The translations under genes were made by a program, and so were the position numbers. This document shows positions 5,818 to 13,921 of a stretch of 25,308 bases of DNA, one piece after another. The DNA lies in assembly GCA_937951895.1 (NCBI GenBank), contig CALFER010000016.1, positions 1-25,308 on the forward strand, in the 5' to 3' direction. Each line of letters opens with the position of its first letter. The stretch's first letter is position 1. The notes under the pieces are model-generated. The model ran no database searches, had not been told where the DNA came from, and saw only the letters and a program-made list of their open reading frames with translations. This DNA is from an uncultured bacterium (GTDB lineage: Bacteria > CSSED10-310 > CALFER01).

Positions 5818-7346
5818 AGTTATCCCTCCTGTTGTTGATTTTTCTCTTCTGTTTGTTTAGTTACTCGGTTGTATTTAGCGAGAATCGTATTGTGCCTTCT
5901 CAGTATCCGTCAATTCAGGAGGCAATACAGGCATCATATGACGGTGATGTGATTCTTGTTGAGAATGGTGAACATAATGCACTCGGATCTGTTTCTTATC
6001 AAGGATGGGTTGGGATCGATTTCTGTGGGAAATCAATTGTTGTGCGATCACTAAATGGCCCATCGAATTGTATTTTGAACCCAAACAGAGGGCGAAGTGT
6101 CTATTTTCATGGATTTGAGACTAAAGCGGCTGTGCTTTCAGGATTTACCATTAAATGTGGGAATGTGGATTTGGGTGGAGGTATATACTTAGAAGATTCG
6201 AGTCCAACGATTGAAAATTGTATAATTGAAAGGAATGTCGCAATACAAGGGGCAGGGGTTTTCTGTATAAACGGCTCACCTTTTGTGAAGGACTGCATTA
6301 TCCGAAACAACACAGCAGAGGGAGGTTATGGTGGAGTCCTTGTCTCAGGTTCAAATGCAGTGTTTTTAAATTGTGAAATCAAGGGGAATTCAGCAGATTA
6401 CTATTCTGCAGGTATCGGCATTGGAGATGACAGCAAGATAACCATTTACAATTGTCTCATAGCGAGCAATCGAGCAACTATCGACGATCAGGCAGGATGT
6501 GGAATTCGAGGGCAGAACGCCGAAATTTATCTCGCGAATAGCACGATAGTGAAGAACACATCAGCGTCAGGATTAGGTAATGGGATCAGGCTCGTAAACT
6601 CGGCAATCGAAATAATAAATTCCATTTTTTGGGAAAATGTTGATCAGTCTGGTGTAGGACTTTTTTATGATTCAGATTGTACCGCCTCGTATTCACTGAT
6701 CTCGTATAGCGGTGACTCAAATTTTGTCTCTAATCCTCTATTTATTGGGGATTATTGCTTGAGCCAGATTCAGAGTGGGCAGGATTATAACAGTCCATGT
6801 GTTGACTCAGGTAAAACTGCTTCTGAGGCTACCTGCTTCGATTCTTTCGAACAAGTGCAGTGCTTTTCTTCGATGACTACTTCACAAAACTCAGTTCCTG
6901 ATCAAGAAACATGTGATCTTGGTTTTCACAGATACTCTGAGTATTGCCCCACTCCTACCCCTTCGCCAACTCAGCAACCAACACAGTCATCAAACTTTGG
7001 TGTTCAACTTGAAATGCCTTCGCACTCGTTTCGTCATCCAGATGTGTGTTGGCTAAAGGCTGTTGTAGTAAATAAAAAGCGTGACATTGTCGGTTTTCCT
7101 CTGTTCGTTATCCTTGAATGTGGTGGCGTTTACTGGTTCTGGGATGAATGGACAACTGCCGTTGATTATAAAGTTATGGATTTCCCTGTAAATCCACATC
7201 TCGAGATTACTGTTATCGAGGAGTTTATCTGGCCTTTCTCGATCAATACTTCACCGATTACTGCACACTTTTATGGCGCAATCTTGACACCAGATATGAA
7301 TGATATCGTTGGCGATCTTGGATCTTGGGATTTCAATTTTTACTAG
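5814..7346 (+). CDS. Secreted right-handed beta-helix protein
   Basis: 510 aa from the ATG at 5814 (ATGA overlap with the ImmA-like stop, GGTGGA upstream). Residues 1 to about 24 are a signal peptide (LSLLLLIFLFCLFSYSVVFS). Residues about 30-350 form a parallel beta-helix with an opening VPSQYPSIQEAIQASYDGD segment and repeated coils such as SSPTIENCIIERN and GSPFVKDCIIRNN. It ends with the NPLF...SPCVDSG block also present in the 974-aa protein of this window. A short Pro/Thr linker (TPTPSPTQQPTQ) precedes a beta-rich C-terminal domain of about 120 aa. Expected to be exported, perhaps surface-bound and glycan-binding. Base composition is more AT-rich than ImmA and the nuclease gene beside it, suggesting separate acquisition. 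Confidence 0.85.
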   Translation: MKLSLLLLIFLFCLFSYSVVFSENRIVPSQYPSIQEAIQASYDGDVILVENGEHNALGSVSYQGWVGIDFCGKSIVVRSLNGPSNCILNPNRGRSVYFHGFETKAAVLSGFTIKCGNVDLGGGIYLEDSSPTIENCIIERNVAIQGAGVFCINGSPFVKDCIIRNNTAEGGYGGVLVSGSNAVFLNCEIKGNSADYYSAGIGIGDDSKITIYNCLIASNRATIDDQAGCGIRGQNAEIYLANSTIVKNTSASGLGNGIRLVNSAIEIINSIFWENVDQSGVGLFYDSDCTASYSLISYSGDSNFVSNPLFIGDYCLSQIQSGQDYNSPCVDSGKTASEATCFDSFEQVQCFSSMTTSQNSVPDQETCDLGFHRYSEYCPTPTPSPTQQPTQSSNFGVQLEMPSHSFRHPDVCWLKAVVVNKKRDIVGFPLFVILECGGVYWFWDEWTTAVDYKVMDFPVNPHLEITVIEEFIWPFSINTSPITAHFYGAILTPDMNDIVGDLGSWDFNFY

Positions 7347-7361
7347 AAGCAAGGAGTTGAC

Positions 7362-8627
7362 ATGCCAATCGAGAGAATCAAATCAGTCGCTAATCAGATC
7401 CTGAACCGGTTGCCGGCAGTTCGATCCAAAGGAGAAGGTGCCACCAAGCAAGCGCTGATCCTTCCGATGCTGGATGCGCTCGGATACGACATCTGGAATC
7501 CATCGGAAGTCTGTCCAGAATACGATGCTGACTTTGCTGTAAAGAAGTTTGGCCAGAAGGAAAAAGTGGACATGGCGATTCTGATCGACAGCATTCCGAG
7601 AATCTATCTGGAACTGAAGTCGGTGGATGCGTCATTGGAAGGGCATGCCGGTCAACTCGCAAGATATTTCAACTCGACTCCGACTGTAACCCTCGGAATT
7701 CTATCGAATGGTCTCGAATGGCAGTTCTTCACGGACACTGGCGATCCGAATGTGATGGACACGGAGCCTTTCCACGTCACCAAGCTCGACGCAGTTGACC
7801 AGGGCCTCGAAGTCTTGGTCCGATTCTGCAAATCGGTGTTCTCACCAGAAGCGATCAGGGATTATGCGACCGAGCTGCTTTACACCGCGAAGATGGCCTC
7901 ATTCTTCCGATCGGAGTTGGACCTCAAGGACAAGGATCCGAGCGAGATGTTAATCCGTTGGATCTTGAAATCCGAGAAGATGTATGATGGAATCGTCAAC
8001 TCGAATGTCGTTGATCGATTCAAGCCGATCGTGAAGTCGGCCATTACCCGGGTGATTCGGGAGATCGTCCGACGGTCGATCACTGCGATGGAGAAGGAGG
8101 CCGCCCAGGGAACCACGCCAGTAGCTCCGAGCCCGATTCAGGCTGTCGAGCAGACAGAAGAACCTGAGACCGGAGAAGGCGAGCCGTGCGAGGAATCTGG
8201 GCGCTCGATCATTACCACCGAGCGCGAACTTCAAGTTTTCGCCATTGTGAAGGAGATGTTCGATCAGTCTCCTTTCGCCACGAGTCTCATACGTGAAGGC
8301 CGAAATCGGAAAGACATTCCGATCTCCATCTCATATCGGGATACGACTGCGTATTTCTCAGTGTTTTTTAACAAACCGTTCTGGTGGGTTGTCCGTGTGA
8401 TGACGGAATCGAAGGTAAAGTGGGTCGGTTTCAACATCGATCCAGTGGTTGGAGAATCACTGATTCCAGAGAATTTTCATCGTCTCGATCCGCATGTTTA
8501 CGCCGAATTCCGGGTTGAGATCAATGGACCGGAAGATATTCGATATCTGCACCAGTTGGTGTTCGCAGCGTTCCAGAAAACTATTGATGATCGACTCGGT
8601 CAGAAAGCAGCCCAGGATTCCATGTAG
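7362..8627 (+). CDS. Stand-alone HsdR-N-like PD-(D/E)XK nuclease
   Basis: 421 aa. Residues about 1-150 match the N-terminal nuclease domain of type I restriction HsdR subunits: a conserved early Glu (GEGATKQALILPML), Asp70 in KVDMAI, and E84-L-K86 in IYLELKS. A Gln-containing helix (GHAGQLARYF) and SNGLEWQFF follow. There is no helicase part, so it is not a complete type I motor. After a helical middle and an acidic linker (about 255-285), residues about 290-410 form a second alpha/beta domain of unknown function. AAGGAG precedes the ATG. It is the first of five packed plus-strand genes ending with the HEPN-like gene. Such proteins occur in phages; restriction or DNA-processing activity is inferred. 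Confidence 0.75.
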   Translation: MPIERIKSVANQILNRLPAVRSKGEGATKQALILPMLDALGYDIWNPSEVCPEYDADFAVKKFGQKEKVDMAILIDSIPRIYLELKSVDASLEGHAGQLARYFNSTPTVTLGILSNGLEWQFFTDTGDPNVMDTEPFHVTKLDAVDQGLEVLVRFCKSVFSPEAIRDYATELLYTAKMASFFRSELDLKDKDPSEMLIRWILKSEKMYDGIVNSNVVDRFKPIVKSAITRVIREIVRRSITAMEKEAAQGTTPVAPSPIQAVEQTEEPETGEGEPCEESGRSIITTERELQVFAIVKEMFDQSPFATSLIREGRNRKDIPISISYRDTTAYFSVFFNKPFWWVVRVMTESKVKWVGFNIDPVVGESLIPENFHRLDPHVYAEFRVEINGPEDIRYLHQLVFAAFQKTIDDRLGQKAAQDSM

Positions 8628-8660
8628 CCCATCTTCAAATGTTGAAGAATAGAGCGGTCT

Positions 8661-9284
8661 ATGGGTAGAAGGCGAAAATTCGGATTCTCATTTTCTTTGA
8701 AAAGGGCACTTGGAATATCTGGTGCAAAAGGTCGAATTTCGCGGAAGATAGGTATCCCACTAACTCGGTCGGGCAGACAAAGGAAACTTGGCAGAAAAAT
8801 GGGATGCTGCGTGACACTGTTTATGCTGATTGGCTTTCCACTGCTTGTCATCGCTATTGCACACGCCGAGTCGTTTGTAATCAATCTCTCCAACCACCGC
8901 AAGATCGAAGTGACGGAATACTCGATCGACCTGGAGCGCGACCGGATCCAGTTCCGGACCGCCGCCACGGGATTGAACTACACGATCCCATTGGAGTATC
9001 TTGAGACCGTCAAGGATGAATCGGGGCTCCTGTTCCGGAACGAGCGGCTGGTTAAGGAAAGGCAGACGGTGGACGACGGAGGGATCGCGGCGAACTTCAA
9101 GGTCACGGCGACGACGGTGGGAAGTGGCGCTGGATCGTCCGGAGGACGTAGCCAGAATCCGAACGCGAGTCCAAATCAGCACTATGTTGATCCATACCAG
9201 AAATCGGATGGGACGAACGTGAGTGGGCATTGGAAGACCAATCCCAATGAAACAGAAACCGATAACCTGAGTTACAGGAAGTGA
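8661..9284 (+). CDS. Basic membrane protein with conserved terminal motifs, function unknown
   Basis: 207 aa. Residues 1-48 are strongly basic (FSLKRALGISGAKGRISRKI, then TRSGRQRKLGRKMG), a motif I associate with small bacterial proteins of unknown function. Residues about 49-69 (CCVTLFMLIGFPLLVIAIAHA) form one membrane helix or an internal signal. The C-terminus HYVDPYQKSDGTNVSGHWKT is a recurring bacterial motif of the form Y...DGT.V..H..T.P. The gene ends 1 nt before the methyltransferase start, so they are co-transcribed. A shorter start at 8799 would make the hydrophobic part a normal signal peptide, but the conserved basic block argues for the longer form. Confidence 0.65.
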   Translation: MGRRRKFGFSFSLKRALGISGAKGRISRKIGIPLTRSGRQRKLGRKMGCCVTLFMLIGFPLLVIAIAHAESFVINLSNHRKIEVTEYSIDLERDRIQFRTAATGLNYTIPLEYLETVKDESGLLFRNERLVKERQTVDDGGIAANFKVTATTVGSGAGSSGGRSQNPNASPNQHYVDPYQKSDGTNVSGHWKTNPNETETDNLSYRK

Positions 9285-9285
9285 T

Positions 9286-10902
9286 ATGGAAAACACTCTC
9301 TACTACGGCGACAACCTGGACGTCCTGAGACGGTATATCAAGGACGAATCGGTGGACCTGATCTACCTCGACCCCCCGTTCAACTCAAACGCAACCTACA
9401 ACGTCCTGTTCGCGGAGAAGGACGGGAGCAAGGCGGCGTCCCAGATCAAAGCATTCGACGACACCTGGCACTGGAATCTGGACGCCGAGAACGCGTACGT
9501 CGACCTGGTCGAGCGCGGCGGGAAGGTTGCCGATGCAATGCGGGCCTTCCGGACTCTCCTCGGCGACAACGACATGATGGCGTATCTCGCGATGATGGCA
9601 CCGAGGCTTGTGGAGTTGCGCCGTGTGCTTAAGCCGACCGGAAGCATTTACCTGCACTGCGATCCGACTGCGAGCCATTATCTGAAGCTGATCATGGATG
9701 CGGTGTTTGGGATTCAAAACTATCGAAATGAAATTGTTTGGAAGAGAGTTCATACAGTCAAGGGAAATTTTGGACAGGGAAGCCGGTTGTTCGGTCAAAA
9801 CACTGATTCGATTATTTTCTTTTCTAAAATGGACTCATATTTATTTAATCCAGTATTCAAAGAGTACAGCAAAGATTACATCCAGAAATTTTTCCGGTTT
9901 ACTGATCACAACGGAAGGCGGTTTAGATTAATCAGTATGATTGGTCCGGGTGGAGCTTCAAAAGGAAATCCGCAATATGAGTTTTTAGGAGTGACTAGAT
10001 ACTGGCGCTACTCAAGAGAGAGAATGAATAAGCTATTTGAAGAAGGGATGATAGTACAGACCAAAGAAGGTGCTGTTCCACAACGGAAGCTGTTTTTAGA
10101 CGAAGGATTCGGAGTAAGTATCCAGTCACTATGGGAAGATATTCAAGCACTAAGCGCTTCATCCTCCGAACGCCTCGGCTATCCAACACAGAAACCAGTC
10201 GCCCTCCTGGAACGCATCATCAAGGCATCTTCGAACGAAGGCGACGTCGTCCTCGATCCGTTCTGCGGATGTGGCACGGCGATTGACGCAGCGCAACGTC
10301 TGAATCGTCGTTGGATTGGAATCGACATCACACACCTGGCCATCACCCTGATCAAGCACCGACTCCGGACGACATACGGCGACGACCTGAAGTTCGATAT
10401 CGTCGGTGAACCAGTAGACCTCGCCAGCGCTCAGATGCTCGCCGAAACAGATCCATATCAGTTCCAGTTCTGGTCACTCGGTCTCGTGGGAGCCAGACCA
10501 GCAGAGCAGAAGAAGGGTGCCGATCGCGGAATCGATGGTCGGATCTATTTCCACGACGAGAAGGGCGGGAAAACGAAGCAGGTGATCATCTCGGTGAAAG
10601 CCGGAAAGGTGCAGGTCTCATACATCAGGGATCTGCGTGGAGTCCTTGACCGCGAGAAGGCCGAGATTGGAGTCTTGATCGCGATGAATCCACCGACACG
10701 CGACATGGAACGGGAGGCTGTCTCTGCAGGGTTCTACGATTCGCCGTGGGGAACCCGACATCCCCGGATTCAGATTCTCACCATCGAGCAACTCCTCGAC
10801 AACCGGAAGATCGATTACCCAGGCCGCGGGATCGCAGATTCGACGTTCAAGGAACCGCAGAAGGTCCGGAAGACGGACATGAAGCAGGGGGAGATGTTTT
10901 GA
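9286..10902 (+). CDS. Beta-class DNA methyltransferase fused to Mrr-like nuclease domain
   Basis: 538 aa. Motif IV (LIYLDPPFNSN, D29-P-P-F32) comes first. A variable target-recognition region (about 145-290) follows, then SAM-binding motif I at the end (DPFCGCGTA, F326-G330): the beta-class order of N6-adenine or N4-cytosine methyltransferases. Residues about 400-515 form a second domain with GADRGIDGRIYF (D413, D417) and VIISVKAGK (K438), resembling the Mrr/PD-(D/E)XK core, with Ser436 where Glu or Gln is usual. This could be a single-chain restriction-modification enzyme or a methyltransferase with a degenerate nuclease. The central third is far more AT-rich than both ends, suggesting target-domain exchange. 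The stop directly abuts the next start. Confidence 0.85.
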   Translation: MENTLYYGDNLDVLRRYIKDESVDLIYLDPPFNSNATYNVLFAEKDGSKAASQIKAFDDTWHWNLDAENAYVDLVERGGKVADAMRAFRTLLGDNDMMAYLAMMAPRLVELRRVLKPTGSIYLHCDPTASHYLKLIMDAVFGIQNYRNEIVWKRVHTVKGNFGQGSRLFGQNTDSIIFFSKMDSYLFNPVFKEYSKDYIQKFFRFTDHNGRRFRLISMIGPGGASKGNPQYEFLGVTRYWRYSRERMNKLFEEGMIVQTKEGAVPQRKLFLDEGFGVSIQSLWEDIQALSASSSERLGYPTQKPVALLERIIKASSNEGDVVLDPFCGCGTAIDAAQRLNRRWIGIDITHLAITLIKHRLRTTYGDDLKFDIVGEPVDLASAQMLAETDPYQFQFWSLGLVGARPAEQKKGADRGIDGRIYFHDEKGGKTKQVIISVKAGKVQVSYIRDLRGVLDREKAEIGVLIAMNPPTRDMEREAVSAGFYDSPWGTRHPRIQILTIEQLLDNRKIDYPGRGIADSTFKEPQKVRKTDMKQGEMF

Positions 10903-11634
10903 ATGGAACCAGTTGAAACGGCATTAACTTTGTATCAGGCAGGAGGATTATTCCTTGTAATCGCAGCAGTTACAGTCGGGATTTGTTGGAAAGTCGCATC
11001 TAAAGTAGCAGAGAGAAAGATTGAAGTTATGACGCAGAAAGAGATCTCGGGTTTTCAGCAAAAACTTGATGTAATGACAGAATTATCGAAATCGGATTAC
11101 CAGAAGAGCCTTCAGAATTATTCTTTGTATATTTCAAAAATGCATAATTCCTATGCCAAAATATTTGAACTAGCCCATGAAGCTTTCTCAAAAGCTATAT
11201 GGGCTTTCGGTCCGTGCGTAAAGGAGATTCCTGATTTAACTGTAACATCGCTTCATTATGGAGACTTTGAGCCATTTTTCAGAGAGCAAGGTTTTACTCA
11301 GTCGCATCTGGAATATTTAGAGAATAATTGGGACTTAAACAGAACTCATGCAATAAGCAAGGCCTATGAAATTCTCTCCTCTTGTGAAAGAAACGCAGCA
11401 CGTTTTGCTTTGAAAGAACTACAAAATACCTATATTGTAAACAGGATATATATTTCTGCTGATATTGATTTGATTTTGACTGAGATTGTCCGATTATTGA
11501 CGCGTTGGCATAATCGTATACGGTTTCCAGGTTCTGCTGTAAGAGATTCTGATGAGCTTGATATTATTCATGAAGAACTTAAAAAAAATCTTTGCAATCT
11601 GAAGGATTTAATGCGATCCGAGCTTCAGCTGTGA
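10903..11634 (+). CDS. Membrane-anchored coiled-coil protein, unknown
   Basis: 243 aa. One N-terminal membrane helix (residues about 13-30, AGGLFLVIAAVTVGICWK) is followed by a long charged helical region, probably cytoplasmic, with coiled-coil character (KISGFQQ-type heptads, residues 35-70) and further helices to the end. No family recognised. The start codon follows the methyltransferase stop with no gap (TGAATG), and its stop overlaps the HEPN-like GTG start. The gene is AT-rich compared with the methyltransferase ends. Its place between a methyltransferase-nuclease and a HEPN-like protein suggests part of a defence or exclusion operon, an inference from position only. Confidence 0.6.
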   Translation: MEPVETALTLYQAGGLFLVIAAVTVGICWKVASKVAERKIEVMTQKEISGFQQKLDVMTELSKSDYQKSLQNYSLYISKMHNSYAKIFELAHEAFSKAIWAFGPCVKEIPDLTVTSLHYGDFEPFFREQGFTQSHLEYLENNWDLNRTHAISKAYEILSSCERNAARFALKELQNTYIVNRIYISADIDLILTEIVRLLTRWHNRIRFPGSAVRDSDELDIIHEELKKNLCNLKDLMRSELQL

Positions 11635-12239
11635 CCAATGGAGATTGTTTCGATGTGGATGAACGATATATGACCCAAGAAACAGGAAACAGAAAGAAAA
11701 TTTATCACAGAAAGAGGGATGTCAACACATTTGCATATCTGTGTGGCGCAAACAAAACCATCTTCGAAGGTATCGATGAAAAACGAGCTGGATGGATCGA
11801 CTACTGCCTCGTGAGTTTGGTTTTGTCAGCATTCACTTTCGAAGCTTTTCTGAATCATCTGGGATCTCGGATTGTTCCAGATTGGCAAAGTGTCGATCGG
11901 AAACCGATGAAGGAGAAGTTGAAACTCATTGCAAAGCATTTAGGCGTTCAGGTCAAACATAGGACGGATCCTTGGCGCACTGTTACGCAACTTCAAAAGT
12001 TCCGTGATCAAATCGCTCATGGCCGATCGGAGTCCCTGAATGACGAAGTGATTCGGGCCGGTGAGACCAAGATCTACGAGGATAAACCGGAAACAGAATG
12101 GGAAAAGTTCTGTACCGAAGAAAAAGCTCGTAGATGTTTTGACTGTGTATTGGAGGCGATGAGAGTATTGAATGTGGCAGCAGGATTCGATGAGTACCCG
12201 GAGACGGATTTTGGGTTAATGAGGAGATGGAGTGAGTGA
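11631..12239 (+). CDS. HEPN-like protein
   Basis: 202 aa from a GTG at 11631 that shares a GTGA overlap with the upstream stop. An ATG at 11670 (GGATGA upstream) is the main alternative and would give 189 aa. The fold hint is a hydrophobic helix (YCLVSLVLSAFTFEAFLNHL) followed by FRDQIAHGRSE. That is the R-x4-H motif (R125, H130) of HEPN-superfamily proteins, many of which are RNases in toxin-antitoxin and anti-phage systems. No partner nucleotidyltransferase gene is adjacent. It ends the plus-strand operon and converges on the toxin gene 12 nt away. HEPN assignment is by motif only. Confidence 0.6.
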   Translation: MTNGDCFDVDERYMTQETGNRKKIYHRKRDVNTFAYLCGANKTIFEGIDEKRAGWIDYCLVSLVLSAFTFEAFLNHLGSRIVPDWQSVDRKPMKEKLKLIAKHLGVQVKHRTDPWRTVTQLQKFRDQIAHGRSESLNDEVIRAGETKIYEDKPETEWEKFCTEEKARRCFDCVLEAMRVLNVAAGFDEYPETDFGLMRRWSE

Positions 12240-12251
12240 TCTGTTTTTCTG

Positions 12252-12683
12252 TCACTTCGATGGACAGATTTCGTGATTCGGATCCCACCAAACAAAATTA
12301 AGAACATTGGATCGCAGTATCCCAAAGATTCTATTCTTTCCTGTCAACCTCAGAGAAAATACAAAGTCAGTATCGTCCTGATTCAAGAGTGTCAGCCGCT
12401 GTCGCGCTTCTTTCACTATCTTGTATACTTCAATTTGGTGGCTACCTTTTTCTTTGATTTGCGTCCAGGAAAGATTTTCAAACTCTTGGAGTTTATTCAC
12501 GATCTCAATCCATTTTCCATAAGAAACATTCTTCCAAGACCATTGGCCGTCTCTGTCCATCATTGAAAAATTCCAGCTTGGCTTTTGTGATTCCCATTCG
12601 ATGCAGGTCGAACACTTTGACACCTTGACTTCTTTTTTTGTATCGACAGGAGTGTAACTTACGACTTTCTTGGGTCGTTTCAT
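12252..12683 (-). CDS. RelE/ParE-like toxin paired with Panacea antitoxin
   Basis: 143 aa. The C-terminal part (FVFSLRLTGKNRIFGIL, then LNFVWWDPNHEICPSK) is the strand-strand-WWDPxH ending of a RelE/ParE-fold toxin group found next to DUF4065 genes. The N-terminal part has CSTC and a WNFSMMDRDG segment also usual for this group. Expected to be an mRNA interferase or related growth inhibitor neutralised by the antitoxin encoded 9 nt upstream. There is no clear ribosome-binding site before its ATG, so translation probably depends on the antitoxin gene. It converges with the HEPN-like gene. Confidence 0.75.
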   Translation of the reverse strand: MKRPKKVVSYTPVDTKKEVKVSKCSTCIEWESQKPSWNFSMMDRDGQWSWKNVSYGKWIEIVNKLQEFENLSWTQIKEKGSHQIEVYKIVKEARQRLTLLNQDDTDFVFSLRLTGKNRIFGILRSNVLNFVWWDPNHEICPSK

Positions 12684-12692
12684 GAATATTGT

Positions 12693-13127
12693 TTACAAAC
12701 TACTATAGTATTCAGCCATTGAACCGTGGGATATTACTCTGCTCCCTCTTTCGGAATCAGATAAACCTTCCCTCGCATCTCTCCAAGGTGCTTCTGAATG
12801 AGTCAGGTTGCTCAACCATTGAGAAGATTTATCTCCATAATAACTCAAGACCGTGTTGATCGTGTCTATCTGATTTGGGTTCAGCACCCCGATGTTCCCC
12901 TGCTCTAATTTCGAGATCATGAACTGACCTCTATGCTCACAAAACAATTCACGAACGATAGGACCATTTGCCCACGCCTCAATTTCCTCGGTAAACAACG
13001 GCTCGTCATCCCAGACCAGAGACCAGGCTTGACAATAGTACACGAGTTTCTGGAGCTTCATCGTCGTCATGGGTTTCTGGGATTCTAAAATGTACTTTGC
13101 TACGTCGAAAACCGAAACTGGAGCCAT
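12693..13127 (-). CDS. Panacea-domain (DUF4065/SocA-like) antitoxin
   Basis: 144 aa from the ATG at 13127, preceded by GGAGGAAGG. Residues 4 to about 110 are the Panacea domain: SVFDVAKYILESQKPMTTMKL, LQKLVYYCQAWSLVWDDEPLF, EEIEAWANGPIVRELF. Panacea proteins neutralise a wide range of toxins by direct binding. The remainder is helical with a conserved-looking APWRDAREGL block. The order antitoxin then toxin, the same strand and the 9-nt gap support a functional pair, which would help maintain the element or act in abortive infection. Confidence 0.88.
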   Translation of the reverse strand: MAPVSVFDVAKYILESQKPMTTMKLQKLVYYCQAWSLVWDDEPLFTEEIEAWANGPIVRELFCEHRGQFMISKLEQGNIGVLNPNQIDTINTVLSYYGDKSSQWLSNLTHSEAPWRDAREGLSDSERGSRVISHGSMAEYYSSL

Positions 13128-13275
13128 TCGCCTTCCTCCTCTGACTTGATTATTATCCGAATCTGATAAAAAATCCAAACATGTTCGGCAGATAATATTC
13201 GAAACCGCGCAAAGATTCAAAATCAGGATACTCTGTCAGCTCTCGATATTTCGCCAAAGAACAGGCAGAGCGCGT

Positions 13276-13434
13276 TCACTCCTCGCACCTGACCCACTCG
13301 CCATCCTTCCAGAGCCGGATCTGGCATCCCGGATACATCGCGAGCGCTCTCTCCGCTCCGTCGCTGGTCCGGCGCGAGGCGACGATTTCCGGTTTTCCGT
13401 CTCGAATCCTGACGATCGCGTACTTCTCCTTCAT
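13276..13434 (-). CDS. 52-aa hypothetical protein
   Basis: 52 aa with an excellent GGGAGG ribosome-binding site before the ATG at 13434. Begins MKEKYAIVRIRDGKPEIVAS and ends with a strand/turn KDGEWVRCEE. Small alpha/beta composition with two cysteines, no family recognised. It lies 31 nt downstream of the receiver-like gene on the same strand, suggesting an operon. After its TGA the same frame continues for about 40 more sense codons to 13153 (see findings). Confidence 0.65.
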   Translation of the reverse strand: MKEKYAIVRIRDGKPEIVASRRTSDGAERALAMYPGCQIRLWKDGEWVRCEE

Positions 13435-13465
13435 AAGTCCTCCCAGTGGCGGTACATCTGGCCAC

Positions 13466-13921
13466 TTAAAACGACCGGTTTTCTTGGGCTTGGAAGTGTG
13501 AAATCGATTTCACACTCGGTTCTCGGGTTATGCAAAGTCGATCTGACGGTTCGCGTGCTGGATTCTGGATCCGATCGCAGACATCCCCGACGAACTCCGC
13601 CAGGGCACAATCCGAAACCGGTATCCGCAGGAACCCGTCGAGCCGGATCCCGGCGTGGCGGGCCCGCCCGATTGTGAGCGGCCCACCGATCGCGATGAGA
13701 CCGATCTCCCGATTCCGGTGCATTAACCCGCTCATCCAGGTGTAATCCGCGCCGGAGAACGACGAAAGGTCTGCCACCACGCAGGCTGAATCGATCTCGG
13801 ACAAGATCCGCAGCAAGTCGCATTTCTGGTGGACGCAGAACAGCAGCGGCCACTCCGCAAAGAGAGTCTTCATGAGCATCTGCGCGAGATCCGCGTTTTC
13901 ACTGAACGTAACGATGTTCAT
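13466..13921 (-). CDS. Degenerate receiver-like (CheY-fold) protein
   Basis: 151 aa from the ATG at 13921 (AAGGGGAA upstream). The sequence MNIVTFSENADLAQMLMKTL ... SACVVADLSSFSGADYTWMSGL ... IGLIAIGGPLTIGRARHAG follows the alternating strand/helix order of response-regulator receiver domains. One aspartate (VVADLSS) sits at the usual phospho-acceptor strand end. The acidic pair at the N-terminus is reduced to Glu/Asn, and no output domain follows, only a short basic tail. It may be a pseudo-receiver or a different Rossmann-like protein. The gene is GC-rich compared with its surroundings. Confidence 0.6.
   Translation of the reverse strand: MNIVTFSENADLAQMLMKTLFAEWPLLFCVHQKCDLLRILSEIDSACVVADLSSFSGADYTWMSGLMHRNREIGLIAIGGPLTIGRARHAGIRLDGFLRIPVSDCALAEFVGDVCDRIQNPAREPSDRLCITREPSVKSISHFQAQENRSF

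Noticed and set aside
13223..13465. 80-codon minus-strand frame
   Set aside because: Overlaps the 52-aa gene in another frame; that gene has a GGGAGG site directly before its ATG and better composition.
13431..13853. 140-codon minus-strand frame
   Set aside because: Arg/Pro-rich shadow of the receiver-like gene in the neighbouring frame; the other frame has a ribosome-binding site and ordered strand/helix pattern.
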